The notes under the pieces: generated by a model | What the model was told of the DNA's origin: nothing | Database searches by the model: none | The model's input: only the letters and a program-made list of their open reading frames with translations | In this document: one piece after another, positions 17,029 to 25,581 of the stretch | Numbering within the stretch: position 1 is the first letter of the stretch | Layout of the letters: the number at the start of each line of letters is the position of its first letter | IMG/VR virus record: IMGVR_UViG_3300010883_000003 | Coordinates: 52,689-116,688 of that record | Length of the DNA stretch: 64,000 bases | Strand: one strand, 5' to 3' | Source: a virus | Made by a program: the position numbers and the translations under genes

Positions 17029-19539
17029 GTGTCAAAAACATACACATACCAAGAGGCTTATGACAAATGCCTGGAATACTTTAATGGCGATGAGTTAGCT
17101 GCAAATGTTATCGTAACGAAGTATTTATTAACAGATAATGATGGAAGTTTTTTAGAGCTTTCACCAGATGATATGCATCAAAGAATCGCTTCCGAACTTT
17201 CAAGGATTGAGTCTAATTATTCTAATCCTATGACAGAGGAAGAGATCTACAATTTGTTAAAAGACTTCAGGTATGTAGTTCCTCAAGGGTCACCAATGTC
17301 TGGTATCGGAAATAATACTAGACTTCAGTCACTATCAAACTGTTTTGTTCTTCCCTCTCCAGAAGACAGCTACGGAGGAATTCTTAAAACTGATCAAGAG
17401 TTAGTACAGATCGCGAAGCGTCGCGGTGGTGTTGGTTTTGATCTTAGTACCATACGTCCAAAAGGTTTGTTAACGGCCAACGCAGCTCGAACTACAGATG
17501 GTATAGAAGTGTTCATGGACAGGTTTAGCAATTCATGCCGTGAGGTCGCCCAAGGAGGCCGCCGCGGCGCATTGATGTTAACAATATCCGTTCATCATCC
17601 ACAAATTCGTGACTTTATAAAAATCAAGCAAAATTTGTCACGAGTTACCGGTGCCAATATCTCTATTCGCATTTCTGATGAGTTTATGCATGCCGTAGAG
17701 TCTTCTGGACAAGTTGAACTTCGCTGGCCAGTCGATTCACCTTCTCCTAAAATATCTCTAATGGATAGTGCTACAGAAATTTGGGATGAGATTGTCGAGG
17801 GCGCCCACGCTGCTGCAGAGCCAGGTGTATTGTTTTGGGACACTGCAAAAAAAATGACGCCGTCTGATGCGTACGATGATGTAGGATTCGGTTCAGTCAG
17901 TACCAACCCTTGCGGAGAGATCATATTATCTCCATATGACTCCTGCCGGTTGATGTTAATGAATTTAACGTCTTTCGTTGAAGAACCATGGACAGATTCA
18001 GCAAAGTTTGATTATGGCGAGTTTGGTAAAAAAGTCCGACAAGCGCAGCGCCTGATGGATGATATGATTGATCTTGAGATCGAGCAAATAGATAAGATAT
18101 TAGAAAAAATTGATAATGATCCTGAGTCCGATGAAGTAAAATATCACGAAAGAGAATTGTGGTGGAATGTTAGACAAGCAGCCCTTAACGGTCGCAGGAC
18201 AGGTTTGGGGATAACAGGATTAGGCGATATGCTGGCGATGCTAAGCATCACATACGGCTCTGATAGCGCCATTTCGACTACAGAAGAAGTATATAAGTGG
18301 CTAGCCGTAAATTCCTATGAGTCATCGATCGTGCTCGCTAAAGAGCGCGGCGCGTTCCCCATATGGGACTATAAGAAAGAGTCTGATCACCCATTTATAT
18401 CTAATATAATAAGCGAGCTGCTACCTCACCGTGTAAAAGATTATAAGGAGTACGGCCGCCGAAATATTGCTAATACAACGACTGCGCCTGCGGGCTCTGT
18501 ATCTGTTCTGACACAAACTACATCTGGTATAGAGCCAGCGTTCATGCTACATTACACTCGTCGCAAAAAGTTAACAGGTCAAGATGAGAGTGCAAGAGTT
18601 GACTTTACGGACGCTAGCGGAGATAAGTGGCAAGAATATACTGTCTATCACCACGGCTTTAAGCAGTGGTTAGATAATTGGGATGATGAAGCTACGGGTG
18701 ATCTGGATAATGCAATTGCCCATAGTCCTTATCATGGCGCGACAGCTAATGAGATAAACTGGGTGAATAAAGTTGGAATGCAGGCAGCTGCCCAAAGATG
18801 GGTATGCCATGCAATATCAAACACAACAAATCTTCCATCAGATATTGGTGTTGATACTGTAAAAAATGTATATATGAAAGCGTGGACGCTTGGGTGCAAA
18901 GGTGTAACTGTTTACAGGGACGGTTCTAGAACCGGAGTTTTAGTTTCGTCAACAGAAGAAAAGAAAAATAGCAGGGACTCCACCGAAATAAGTACCAATG
19001 TAGCCCCTAAGAGACCTGATGAGCTGTCATGTGATATTCATCAAGCAAATATTAAGGGTGAGGCCTGGACGATACTTGTGGGCCTTCTAGAAGGTAGACC
19101 CTATGAGGTAATAGGCGGATTATCTGAGTATGTAGAGATCCCAAGAAGATACCAGGCTGGAATGATCAGGAAAAGAACAAGAAAATCTGTTCTTTCAAAA
19201 TATGATCTAGTCGTTGGTACTAACGGTGACGAGTTCGTAATAAAAGATGTTGTGAAAGTTTTTGATAATCCAAACTACTCTGCATTTACTAGAACTATAT
19301 CTCTCGCGCTACGGCACGGAGTACCTGTACAATACATGGTTGAGCAGTTACAGAAAGATAAGGACGCCGACCTGTTTAGCTTTTCGAAAGTAATTGCTAG
19401 ATGTTTAAAGAAGTATATCACTGACGGAACAAAAGTCAGCAATGGTGTATTTGATCTTGGCTGTTGTGACAGCCCAAATGTAGTATATCAAGAAGGTTGT
19501 GCTACATGTATAAATTGTGGCATAGCAAAATGTGGATAG
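17029..19539 (+). CDS. nrdJ: Adenosylcobalamin-dependent (class II) ribonucleotide reductase
   Basis: GTG start with AGGAG eight bases upstream; 836 residues. Features in order: an N-terminal lobe; SNCFVLPSPEDSYGGI, carrying the first active-site Cys; KRRGGVGFDLS; the NPCGE motif (N293-E297); the TTAPAGSVSVLTQTTSGIEP segment; TLGCKGVTVYRDGSR; and a C-terminal Cys tail (CATCINCGIAKCG) for re-reduction. There is no second small subunit gene, as expected for the B12 class, which generates its radical from adenosylcobalamin. It supplies deoxynucleotides for phage replication and depends on host cobalamin. A roughly 60-residue acidic linker precedes the last domain. Confidence 0.93.
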   Translation: MSKTYTYQEAYDKCLEYFNGDELAANVIVTKYLLTDNDGSFLELSPDDMHQRIASELSRIESNYSNPMTEEEIYNLLKDFRYVVPQGSPMSGIGNNTRLQSLSNCFVLPSPEDSYGGILKTDQELVQIAKRRGGVGFDLSTIRPKGLLTANAARTTDGIEVFMDRFSNSCREVAQGGRRGALMLTISVHHPQIRDFIKIKQNLSRVTGANISIRISDEFMHAVESSGQVELRWPVDSPSPKISLMDSATEIWDEIVEGAHAAAEPGVLFWDTAKKMTPSDAYDDVGFGSVSTNPCGEIILSPYDSCRLMLMNLTSFVEEPWTDSAKFDYGEFGKKVRQAQRLMDDMIDLEIEQIDKILEKIDNDPESDEVKYHERELWWNVRQAALNGRRTGLGITGLGDMLAMLSITYGSDSAISTTEEVYKWLAVNSYESSIVLAKERGAFPIWDYKKESDHPFISNIISELLPHRVKDYKEYGRRNIANTTTAPAGSVSVLTQTTSGIEPAFMLHYTRRKKLTGQDESARVDFTDASGDKWQEYTVYHHGFKQWLDNWDDEATGDLDNAIAHSPYHGATANEINWVNKVGMQAAAQRWVCHAISNTTNLPSDIGVDTVKNVYMKAWTLGCKGVTVYRDGSRTGVLVSSTEEKKNSRDSTEISTNVAPKRPDELSCDIHQANIKGEAWTILVGLLEGRPYEVIGGLSEYVEIPRRYQAGMIRKRTRKSVLSKYDLVVGTNGDEFVIKDVVKVFDNPNYSAFTRTISLALRHGVPVQYMVEQLQKDKDADLFSFSKVIARCLKKYITDGTKVSNGVFDLGCCDSPNVVYQEGCATCINCGIAKCG

Positions 19540-19591
19540 TAATAGTTGCCCAATAGGTAATTTTTTAAGTTTCAGTTTTTAGGAGTGTTTA

Positions 19592-20194
19592 ATGCGCTGG
19601 ACAACAAAGATCGATTCAAAGATCAAAGAAATAGAGTTAAGAAAACAACCTGTTATAATTCGGGTCAACAAGTTCGACGAAGAGTCTGCCAGCAAGTTCG
19701 CTATGGAAGTAGCGGCTGCTCATAATACAGGCCAGAAAGTCATACCTGTTGTAATCGATTCATACGGAGGTCAAGTTTATGGCTTGATGAGTATGATAAG
19801 TGCGATCAAGCACGCAGAGCTACCGGTTGCCACCATAGTGGAAGGAAAAGCAATGTCATGTGGCGCGATTCTTTTTTCATGTGGTACTGAGGGTTACAGG
19901 TTTATGGACCCTGATGCTACACTTATGATTCATGATGTTTCATCAATGGATATGGGTAAAGTAGAAGAATTAAAGGCTGGCGCAAAAGAAGCTGACAGGC
20001 TGAATGAAAAAGTCTATAAGATGATGGCCCAAAACTGCGGAAAGAAAGATGACTATTTTCTTAAGATCGTGGACAAAAAGAAGCATGCAGACTGGTTTCT
20101 GGACGCGAATGAAACAAAGAAGCACGGACTAGCAAACCACTTACGAGTTCCAAAGCTTCATATTGATGTTACTGTAAACATAGATTTTGAGTAG
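19592..20194 (+). CDS. clpP: ClpP-like serine protease
   Basis: The product is 200 residues, the usual ClpP length. The catalytic triad is visible: Ser89 in KAMSCGAILFSCG, His114 in LMIHDVSS, and probably Asp167 in HADWFLDANETKKHGLAN. The SYGGQVYGLMSMISAI segment is the oxyanion-hole and substrate-strand region. Phage ClpP-like proteins either act as prohead maturation proteases or modify host proteolysis. Here it lies upstream of lysis and metabolic genes, not capsid genes, so the target is unclear. No Clp ATPase gene is present in the window. The start has an AGGAGTG ribosome site. Confidence 0.85.
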   Translation: MRWTTKIDSKIKEIELRKQPVIIRVNKFDEESASKFAMEVAAAHNTGQKVIPVVIDSYGGQVYGLMSMISAIKHAELPVATIVEGKAMSCGAILFSCGTEGYRFMDPDATLMIHDVSSMDMGKVEELKAGAKEADRLNEKVYKMMAQNCGKKDDYFLKIVDKKKHADWFLDANETKKHGLANHLRVPKLHIDVTVNIDFE

Positions 20195-20203
20195 AGAGTG
20201 AGT

Positions 20204-20455
20204 ATGGATAGCGCTAGCAGAAGGGTCCTTCTTGAAGTATTGGCAGATCTTGAACACCGTCAATGGGCTCACTGGACTAGATATATGCTCGATAACTATA
20301 CTCCGGAAAATGTCGAAAGGTGGCGAAAGCAAGTCCTGACTGAATATGAGGACTTGTCCGAAAGAGAGAAAGACAGTGACAGAACCTGGGCTTCTACGGT
20401 CTTATTTCATATAGACGAGTACGAACGAGAAAAAGAGAGAAAAAAAGATGGATAA
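20204..20455 (+). CDS. Small conserved-type phage protein, function unknown
   Basis: This 83-residue protein is charged and helical, with HRQWAHW near residue 18 and a C-terminal EREKDSDRTWAST segment, a pattern found in small phage proteins of unknown function. ATG 20204 is chosen; an in-frame GTG lies two codons upstream. It ends inside the endolysin gene, overlapping 8 bp. Confidence 0.6.
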   Translation: MDSASRRVLLEVLADLEHRQWAHWTRYMLDNYTPENVERWRKQVLTEYEDLSEREKDSDRTWASTVLFHIDEYEREKERKKDG

Positions 20456-21365
20456 AGTTTTTTATAATAAGAGTTCTGCTGACTCCCTAGGATGGGAGCC
20501 TTCTTGGTTCGGTGCTGTTGACCACGATGATGATCTAGTAAAAGCAATCAGAAAGTGGCAAAAGAAAAATGATCTAACCGCGGACGGTCTATGTGGTCCT
20601 TCAACATATAGAAGGATATGGACCGAACGAGAAGACGAGATATCTGATCATAAGCCAAGTTACCGCTCTTGCTCTGCTAGCGATAAGTTTATAGTTCATA
20701 ATGGCAAATTTCTTCCGATTGAGTGGGATGATGTCATACTATGGGATGATCCTAACGGGTTCGTTTGTAAAGATGGAACGTACACTAGCTACGCAGGCAA
20801 GCCTGATAGAAAGCCACACTTCTTTGTCAATCATTGGGATGTTTGTTTATCCACAGAGTCTATGTCTAGAGTAATCAATAACCGCGGAATATCAATTCAC
20901 TTCGGTATAGATAACGACGGAACGATATACCAACTATTAGATACGCAACACGCTGCATGGCAAGCTGGTGGTCGTAAATGGAATCATGATAGTATTGGTG
21001 TTGAGATAGCAAATGCCTTTTATCCGAAGTACCAAAGCTGGTATGTTAAGAACGGTTTTGGCGAGCGACCTTTGAATAAGAAGGGAGATGTCAAAGTCCA
21101 CGGCAGCAGCCTAAAAGAGCACTTAGGTTTTTATGACATCCAGCTTGAGGCGCTAAAGGCTCTTTGGTCTGCTATCCATAGTGGTATTGGTATTCCGCTT
21201 GAATGCCCAACAGACTCATCTGGAAAGCTAGTGCAGGGTGTTGATAAAGACTGCGCGGCTTCAAAATTCGAGGGTTTTATAAACCACTTTAATTTAACAA
21301 GAAAAAAAATTGATTGCGCCGGTCTAGATATAGCCGGTCTTTTAAAAGAATGTAAGGAAGACTAG
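20448..21365 (+). CDS. Endolysin: peptidoglycan-binding domain plus N-acetylmuramoyl-L-alanine amidase
   Basis: The product is 305 residues. Residues ~28-60 (VKAIRKWQKKNDLTADGLCG) form a PG_binding_1 repeat. Residues ~120-300 form an Amidase_2 (T7-lysozyme-like) domain with zinc ligands in FFVNHWD and near the end in FINHFNLTRKKIDCAG, plus the IHFGIDNDGTIYQLLD and HDSIGVEIAN strands. It cuts the bond between muramic acid and the stem peptide to release progeny. There is no signal peptide, so it needs a holin; candidates are the gene remnant at 23.8-24.1 kb and the membrane protein at 40.4 kb. The next gene begins at the very next base. Confidence 0.9.
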   Translation: MDKVFYNKSSADSLGWEPSWFGAVDHDDDLVKAIRKWQKKNDLTADGLCGPSTYRRIWTEREDEISDHKPSYRSCSASDKFIVHNGKFLPIEWDDVILWDDPNGFVCKDGTYTSYAGKPDRKPHFFVNHWDVCLSTESMSRVINNRGISIHFGIDNDGTIYQLLDTQHAAWQAGGRKWNHDSIGVEIANAFYPKYQSWYVKNGFGERPLNKKGDVKVHGSSLKEHLGFYDIQLEALKALWSAIHSGIGIPLECPTDSSGKLVQGVDKDCAASKFEGFINHFNLTRKKIDCAGLDIAGLLKECKED

Positions 21366-22373
21366 ATGATTCACGTTGATTATATATGGGTAGATGGTTT
21401 AGAGGCCCCGCTTATTCGCTCAAAGACCAAGATTGTAAACCCAATTGTTGGCACCGACGGCGAGTTCGAAATATCTGTTCCTGAGTGGAACTTTGATGGC
21501 TCTTCAACAAGTCAAGCAACAACAACTGATTCCGAAAGAGTGATCCAGCCTCAAAGAGTTTATAAGCTATCTGATAAGCACTACATCGCGTTATGTGAGG
21601 TATGTTTACCTGACAAAAACAGGACCCCTCACAGCTCAAACCATCGCGCCGTTCTCAGAAAAAGATTGTCTGATGGAGCGTCTAGCAAGAAGTTGTGGCT
21701 CGGTTTTGAGCAAGAGTTTTTTGTTACGATAGACGGTAAGAATGTTTTGTGGCCAAAAGAAGGACTACCAATCGATGACAGTCGCTATTATTGCTCATCA
21801 GGTTCTCCAATAAAGTTTAGGAGACTGATTAGGGAACACGCGTCCCTTTGTACTTCTATAGGTATAAATATCGTAGGATATAACACAGAGGTAAGTCCTG
21901 GACAATGGGAATATCAGCTGTTTAACGAAGATCCCTTAAAAGCAGCTGATGATATGTGGGTTAGCAGATACCTTCTACAACTATCCGCCGAAACATATGA
22001 TGCTGGTATTGATTGGCATCCTAAACCTCATGACGGATGGAACGGCTCCGGATGCCACACTAATTTTTCCACTGAAAAAATGCGAGATGTAGGCGGCCAA
22101 ACATTATTCGAATCAATAATGTCTAATGCTAAAGAAGCACATTCTTCGCATATGCTACTTTACGGTGATCTTAATGATAGAAGAATGACAGGAATTCATG
22201 AAACGTCTAGTTTCGGAAATTTCACGTCTGGGGTTGGCGACCGCTCGGCATCGATTAGGATACCTACCGGAACGACAGAAAATAACTGGTCAGGTTACGC
22301 TGAAGACCGCCGCCCTGGTTCAAATTGTGATCCGTATCGCGTCGCTTGTTGCGTTTTAGAGTACGCGGAGTAA
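21366..22373 (+). CDS. Glutamine synthetase, type II (eukaryote-like GSII)
   Basis: The 335-residue protein shows GSII hallmarks in order: beta-Grasp EWNFDGSSTSQA; CEVCLPDKNRTPHSSNHR; the catalytic Glu strand WLGFEQEFFVT; VSPGQWEYQLF; the substrate and ATP segment GWNGSGCHTNFSTEKMRD; then SFGNFTSGVGDRSASIRIP and EDRRPGSNCDPYRV. GS makes glutamine from glutamate, ammonia and ATP. The length is typical and the catalytic residues look intact, so it may be active. It is the middle gene of a tight unit (endolysin, GS, thioesterase, ThyX) with spacings of 0-4 bp. Glutamine feeds purine and CTP synthesis, and infection may make nitrogen assimilation limiting. An altered substrate (a gamma-glutamyl ligase) cannot be excluded. 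Confidence 0.9.
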   Translation: MIHVDYIWVDGLEAPLIRSKTKIVNPIVGTDGEFEISVPEWNFDGSSTSQATTTDSERVIQPQRVYKLSDKHYIALCEVCLPDKNRTPHSSNHRAVLRKRLSDGASSKKLWLGFEQEFFVTIDGKNVLWPKEGLPIDDSRYYCSSGSPIKFRRLIREHASLCTSIGINIVGYNTEVSPGQWEYQLFNEDPLKAADDMWVSRYLLQLSAETYDAGIDWHPKPHDGWNGSGCHTNFSTEKMRDVGGQTLFESIMSNAKEAHSSHMLLYGDLNDRRMTGIHETSSFGNFTSGVGDRSASIRIPTGTTENNWSGYAEDRRPGSNCDPYRVACCVLEYAE

Positions 22374-22377
22374 AAAA

Positions 22378-22809
22378 ATGTCTGAGCTTATAGCGACCCA
22401 TATGTGCAAAGAGTCGAATGTGGGTTATCACGGTAACTTATTCGGCGGAACAATGTTAGCTTGGCTTGACGAAGCAGGAGCAGTTTTTACTGCGCAGGTA
22501 TGTGGAACACCTCGAGTGGTCACAAAATGTATTTCTGAAGTTATTTTTAAGAAACCTGTTCGTCCAGGCCAGATCATAAAGATCTATGGCGATGTCGTTA
22601 AGATTGGTACATCATCTATAACAATCAAATTATCTGCTCGTCGACACAGCGTCGTGAACGGATCTCAACGTGCCGTATGTGACGTCGAGATGACGTTTGT
22701 TAGAATAGATGGCGATGGTGAGCCTGTACCAATCCAGAATGTAAAGCAAAAATACGCCGATAGAAGAATAAAGAAAGAAGAAGATGTGCGTAAAGATATG
22801 GAGTATTAA
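22378..22809 (+). CDS. Acyl-CoA thioesterase, hotdog fold (YciA/BACH type)
   Basis: The product is 143 residues, a normal single hotdog domain. It has the signature N-x-x-G-NLFGGTMLAWLDEAG (residues ~14-30) with the Asp near the substrate, followed by the strands VVTKCISEVIFKKPVRPGQ and IKIYGDVVKIGTSSITI. The family hydrolyses acyl-CoA thioesters in the cytoplasm. This is uncommon in a phage. Placed between glutamine synthetase and ThyX, it may adjust host lipid or CoA pools, but the substrate cannot be read from the sequence. Confidence 0.85.
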   Translation: MSELIATHMCKESNVGYHGNLFGGTMLAWLDEAGAVFTAQVCGTPRVVTKCISEVIFKKPVRPGQIIKIYGDVVKIGTSSITIKLSARRHSVVNGSQRAVCDVEMTFVRIDGDGEPVPIQNVKQKYADRRIKKEEDVRKDMEY

Positions 22810-23505
22810 GTGAAAAAAGTAGAGCTTTATGAAGATGGTATTGGCGCAGTTGAGTATGTTGAGCATATGGGCTCTGATTTAACCATAGTCAATAGCGCCC
22901 GCGTTTCTTTTGGGAAGCATAAAGAAACGTTAGATGAGAAAGACGAAAAGCTTATCAAGTATCTTGTTAATCATAAGCACACTAGCACTTTCGAACATAA
23001 CGTCGTAACTTTTCGCTTTGTAGTTCCGCTCTTTATAAGGAGCCAACATCACAGACATCGTACTTGGAGCTATAACGAGATTAGTAGAAGATACACTGAC
23101 TTTGATTTAAGATTTTACGAACCCAAAGAGTTTAGAACTCAACACAAGAGTAATCGACAAGCTTCCAATCTTTCAGATTTAATAAATCCAGATATGTCTA
23201 TGGGCACTGAAGCAAACTTTTCTGCATCATACATGGTTGAAAGTCACCACAAACAATCGCTACACATCTATAATAGACTCATCGAAGAAGGAGTCTGCAG
23301 AGAGCAAGCTAGGGGAGTTCTTCCACAAAATCTCTATACAGAGTATTACGGTACTTGCAATCTTTCAAATCTTTTAAAATTTATTGAGCTACGTACGCAT
23401 ACAGGAGCTCAGTGGGAAATACAACAGGTAGCGAACGCCTGCATGGACATAGCTGAATCACTCTGGCCGACAGCTGTAGGCACCTATAGAAAATCGAGAA
23501 AATGA
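22810..23505 (+). CDS. thyX: Flavin-dependent thymidylate synthase ThyX
   Basis: GTG start; 231 residues. The ThyX motif is present as RHRTWSYNEISRRY (residues ~78-91), and the C-terminal GAQWEIQQVANACMDIAESLWP helix is also typical. ThyX methylates dUMP to dTMP with methylene-tetrahydrofolate and FAD/NADPH. A ThyA-fold enzyme is also encoded at 29566, but that one has an Asp where dUMP-specific enzymes have Asn. ThyX is therefore the likely thymidylate source. Confidence 0.93.
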   Translation: MKKVELYEDGIGAVEYVEHMGSDLTIVNSARVSFGKHKETLDEKDEKLIKYLVNHKHTSTFEHNVVTFRFVVPLFIRSQHHRHRTWSYNEISRRYTDFDLRFYEPKEFRTQHKSNRQASNLSDLINPDMSMGTEANFSASYMVESHHKQSLHIYNRLIEEGVCREQARGVLPQNLYTEYYGTCNLSNLLKFIELRTHTGAQWEIQQVANACMDIAESLWPTAVGTYRKSRK

Positions 23506-23574
23506 CACAAGAATAGTTGCGCTTTTATGCATATTTAAAGAATGTTACGTTACGTCATTTCTTGGAGTTACCTT

Positions 23575-23805
23575 ATGTCAAGCCTTGAGAAGCTAAGAGA
23601 GCTAAGAGACCAAATATGCCAAAAAAAGCCAGCAGGCCAGGTCACTAGCGGATGCAAAGAGCGCGTCTTAAGAGAGCTTGCTAGCCTTCATACAGATATG
23701 TGTATAGATGAAAGTGTCTCAATAGAATATACTGAGAAGATTTTTAAAATATTAAGCATCCTAAAAGACTCGAAGTCTAGTGATCTGGAGGTTACAAATG
23801 TCTGA
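23575..23805 (+). CDS. Small helical protein of unknown function
   Basis: ATG 23575 is chosen because TTGGAG lies seven bases upstream; an in-frame ATG at 23542 is not preceded by a ribosome site. The 76-residue product is charged and all-helical (SSLEKLRELRDQICQKK). It overlaps the following coiled-coil gene by 8 bp. No motif was recognised. Confidence 0.55.
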   Translation: MSSLEKLRELRDQICQKKPAGQVTSGCKERVLRELASLHTDMCIDESVSIEYTEKIFKILSILKDSKSSDLEVTNV

Positions 23806-23995
23806 GAACGGATGGGCCGAATACTCCAGACTGGTATTAAAGGAGTTAGAAACTTTAGCGACTGGAATTGAAGCTTTACGCTCGGAACTACAAGACGTAA
23901 AGCAAGAGCTGGCAAAAATGCAAGTCCGTGAAGACAAAGTCGATGAGCTTAAAACGTGGAAAGAAAAAATTGATGAAGTTGCCTCACCTTCATAA
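23798..23995 (+). CDS. Coiled-coil half of an interrupted holin/XhlA-like gene
   Basis: The 65-residue product has GGAGG six bases before ATG 23798. It is a continuous coiled coil (VLKELETLATGIEALRSELQ, then QELAKMQVREDKVDEL). It stops at TAA 23993-23995. The same frame stays open after that stop and encodes a coiled-coil end plus one membrane helix, the usual layout of XhlA-type or short holin-like proteins. As annotated it makes a soluble half only, unless the stop is read through. Confidence 0.55.
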   Translation: MSENGWAEYSRLVLKELETLATGIEALRSELQDVKQELAKMQVREDKVDELKTWKEKIDEVASPS

Positions 23996-23998
23996 ATA

Positions 23999-24118
23999 AA
24001 AGAATTGGTGGATGAAGTTCAAGAGCTCAAAGCTTTTCGAACTAAAGCAGTTACCGTCTTCACCGTTGTACAGTTCGGTATGGCTTTTTGGGCCTGGGCA
24101 ACGAAATTTATGAATTAA
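23999..24118 (+). pseudogene. In-frame membrane-helix half after an internal stop (holin/XhlA-like)
   Basis: Codons 23999-24115 continue the frame of the upstream coiled coil without a shift: KELVDEVQELKAFRTK, then the apolar AVTVFTVVQFGMAFWAWATK, and a stop at 24116-24118. TTG (24005) or GTG (24008) could restart translation, but no ribosome site is visible. It is either a nonsense-mutated gene, a readthrough product or a separately started small membrane protein. Confidence 0.5.
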
Positions 24119-24130
24119 CGATTCATTTTA

Positions 24131-24173
24131 TGTACAATTCATAAAGTATCCTTTATAATCAATCAATGATTAT
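24131..24173 (+). promoter_or_regulatory. Candidate promoter overlapped by an inverted repeat
   Basis: TGTACA (24131-24136) lies 17 bp before TATAAT (24154-24159). The inverted repeat ATAATCA-ATCAA-TGATTAT (24155-24173) covers the -10 and the expected start, as an operator would. Confidence 0.45.
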
Positions 24174-24193
24174 CTTTCTTTAGAGGAGAAAAA

Positions 24194-24427
24194 ATGAAAA
24201 ATACAACGTTAACAGACAACGCAATTTCCCACATCGCGCAACTAGTACAGGTTGCTATTCTAACAGGTACTGACATCGTAGATAACCTCCGTGCAGCTCA
24301 GTTTGTAGATAAGAATGGACAAATTGATATCTCACCTGACTATTACGAAAATTTTAACAGTAATATCCAAAAGATGCTATCCGACGCCGAAGAGCTTGCA
24401 GCAACACCGGCTGAAGAAGAGGCATAA
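24194..24427 (+). CDS. Small acidic protein of unknown function
   Basis: The 77-residue product has an AGAGGAG ribosome site. It is helical with an acidic C-terminus (AEELAATPAEEEA). It forms a pair with the NTP pyrophosphatase gene two bases downstream. No family was recognised. Its own promoter with a possible operator suggests regulated expression. Confidence 0.55.
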   Translation: MKNTTLTDNAISHIAQLVQVAILTGTDIVDNLRAAQFVDKNGQIDISPDYYENFNSNIQKMLSDAEELAATPAEEEA

Positions 24428-24429
24428 AA

Positions 24430-24795
24430 ATGAAAGACCGTCTTGGTGAAATCTTTGCATTACGTGAAGAATTCATGCGTAGAATCAATAAGAGCATCCC
24501 TGGCGCGTATCCAGAAGAATGGCCAATTGATCTAACAGTTAAATCGAACCAAAAAGATGTTAGGGAACTCGCTTTTCGCGGGATCGAAGAGCTCTTTGAA
24601 GCGCTTCTTCATCTTAAGAATTGGAAAGATCATCGCACCGGTACAGGTGAGTTTGACAGGGCTGAGTTCCTGGAAGAGATGATCGATGCCTACAAGTACT
24701 TTACAGCGATTTTAGTTCTTACTGGTGTTGATAGCGAAGAGTTTTTTAACGCTTACAAGAAGAAGCATGACGTAATCTGTTCAAGGCTTGAATAA
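24430..24795 (+). CDS. All-alpha NTP pyrophosphatase (dimeric dUTPase/MazG-like)
   Basis: This 121-residue helical protein has the metal-binding pattern of the family: EELFEALLHLKNWK (residues ~55-68) followed by EFLEEMIDAYKYF (~80-92), where the paired acidic residues bind magnesium. The family includes dimeric dUTPases and the T4 dCTPase/dUTPase gp56. It probably converts dUTP and/or dCTP to the monophosphate. With dCMP deaminase and ThyX this lowers uracil in DNA. If the phage uses modified cytosine, removal of dCTP would be the more important role. Confidence 0.7.
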   Translation: MKDRLGEIFALREEFMRRINKSIPGAYPEEWPIDLTVKSNQKDVRELAFRGIEELFEALLHLKNWKDHRTGTGEFDRAEFLEEMIDAYKYFTAILVLTGVDSEEFFNAYKKKHDVICSRLE

Positions 24796-24828
24796 GACAA
24801 CTATATTTTTTCTTCCATACTTAGATTT

Positions 24829-25578
24829 ATGAAGAAAAAGTCTCGCATCGCGACAAGAAAGGTTCGTTTTCTAGAAGCAGAATTACGAATGTTGCAAAAA
24901 TATAGTATGCAAGTAGACGCTCTTTATAGTGAGTATTCTGTAGAATATACTAAAGATATGTCAACCCTGTTAGAGTCTGCCGCGAATATAGCACCGAGAC
25001 CAGAAGATCCTGAGCGCCCAACCGATCAAGACAACCATGATGGGGAGACTATTAACATAGACCCAACTAAATCGTCACAAACTTGGCGTAAGACAGCTGA
25101 TGGCTGGGTTCTTGAAGACTCTGAAGACTTGATTGATGAAGACGAATATCACGAGCCAGACAAGCAAGCTAGAGACGTTCCTCATTGGGCAAAAAAAATA
25201 TACAAAAAAATTGCTTTAGCTTCGCATCCTGACCGAACGTCGAAAGATCTCCAGCACAAAAAACTAAAAGAAATCTTTCTACAGTCTGCAGCAGCAATGG
25301 ATTCCGGCGACTTTTCAAAGCTTCTTGGTCTCGCTTTAGAGATAGACATTGATATAGCTAGTGACAACGACGTAGATATGTTGCCTCTTTTGTCAAGCAG
25401 AGTCTCCGCTTTAAAGCAAGAACTATCTGGGACTGAATCAACTCCCGAGTGGCTCTGGGGAGAAGGATTAGGAACACCTGAAATAAGGTTCCCGCTAGCC
25501 AACCTATTTCTTACCAGTAAAGGCTATAACTTGAAAAGAGACGATATACTGGATATAATCCTCCAAATAGAGGAATAG
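24829..25578 (+). CDS. J-domain protein (DnaJ-like co-chaperone)
   Basis: The product is 249 residues. The N-terminus is a basic coiled coil, followed by an acidic linker (residues ~60-115) with the segment TWRKTADGWVLED. A J-domain-like helix pair with KKIYKKIALASHPDRTS (HPD at ~residues 132-134) then stimulates Hsp70 ATPase in this family. A helical C-terminal domain ends the protein. No DnaK is seen here, so it would work with the host Hsp70. The ATG has no clear ribosome site, and a CATACT box lies seven bases before it. Confidence 0.7.
   Translation: MKKKSRIATRKVRFLEAELRMLQKYSMQVDALYSEYSVEYTKDMSTLLESAANIAPRPEDPERPTDQDNHDGETINIDPTKSSQTWRKTADGWVLEDSEDLIDEDEYHEPDKQARDVPHWAKKIYKKIALASHPDRTSKDLQHKKLKEIFLQSAAAMDSGDFSKLLGLALEIDIDIASDNDVDMLPLLSSRVSALKQELSGTESTPEWLWGEGLGTPEIRFPLANLFLTSKGYNLKRDDILDIILQIEE
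25531..25559 (+). promoter_or_regulatory. Sigma70-like promoter inside the J-domain gene
   Basis: TTGAAA (25531-25536), 17-bp spacer, TATAAT (25554-25559). It would drive the small gene at 25582. Confidence 0.65.
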
Positions 25579-25581
25579 CAA

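Noticed and set aside
23521-23551. ATATTTAA as a T4-type late promoter (also near 36645, 56490 and 59010)
   Set aside because: The motif is AT-rich, off the T4 late consensus TATAAATA, and its distance to start codons varies; four sites are too few to support it.
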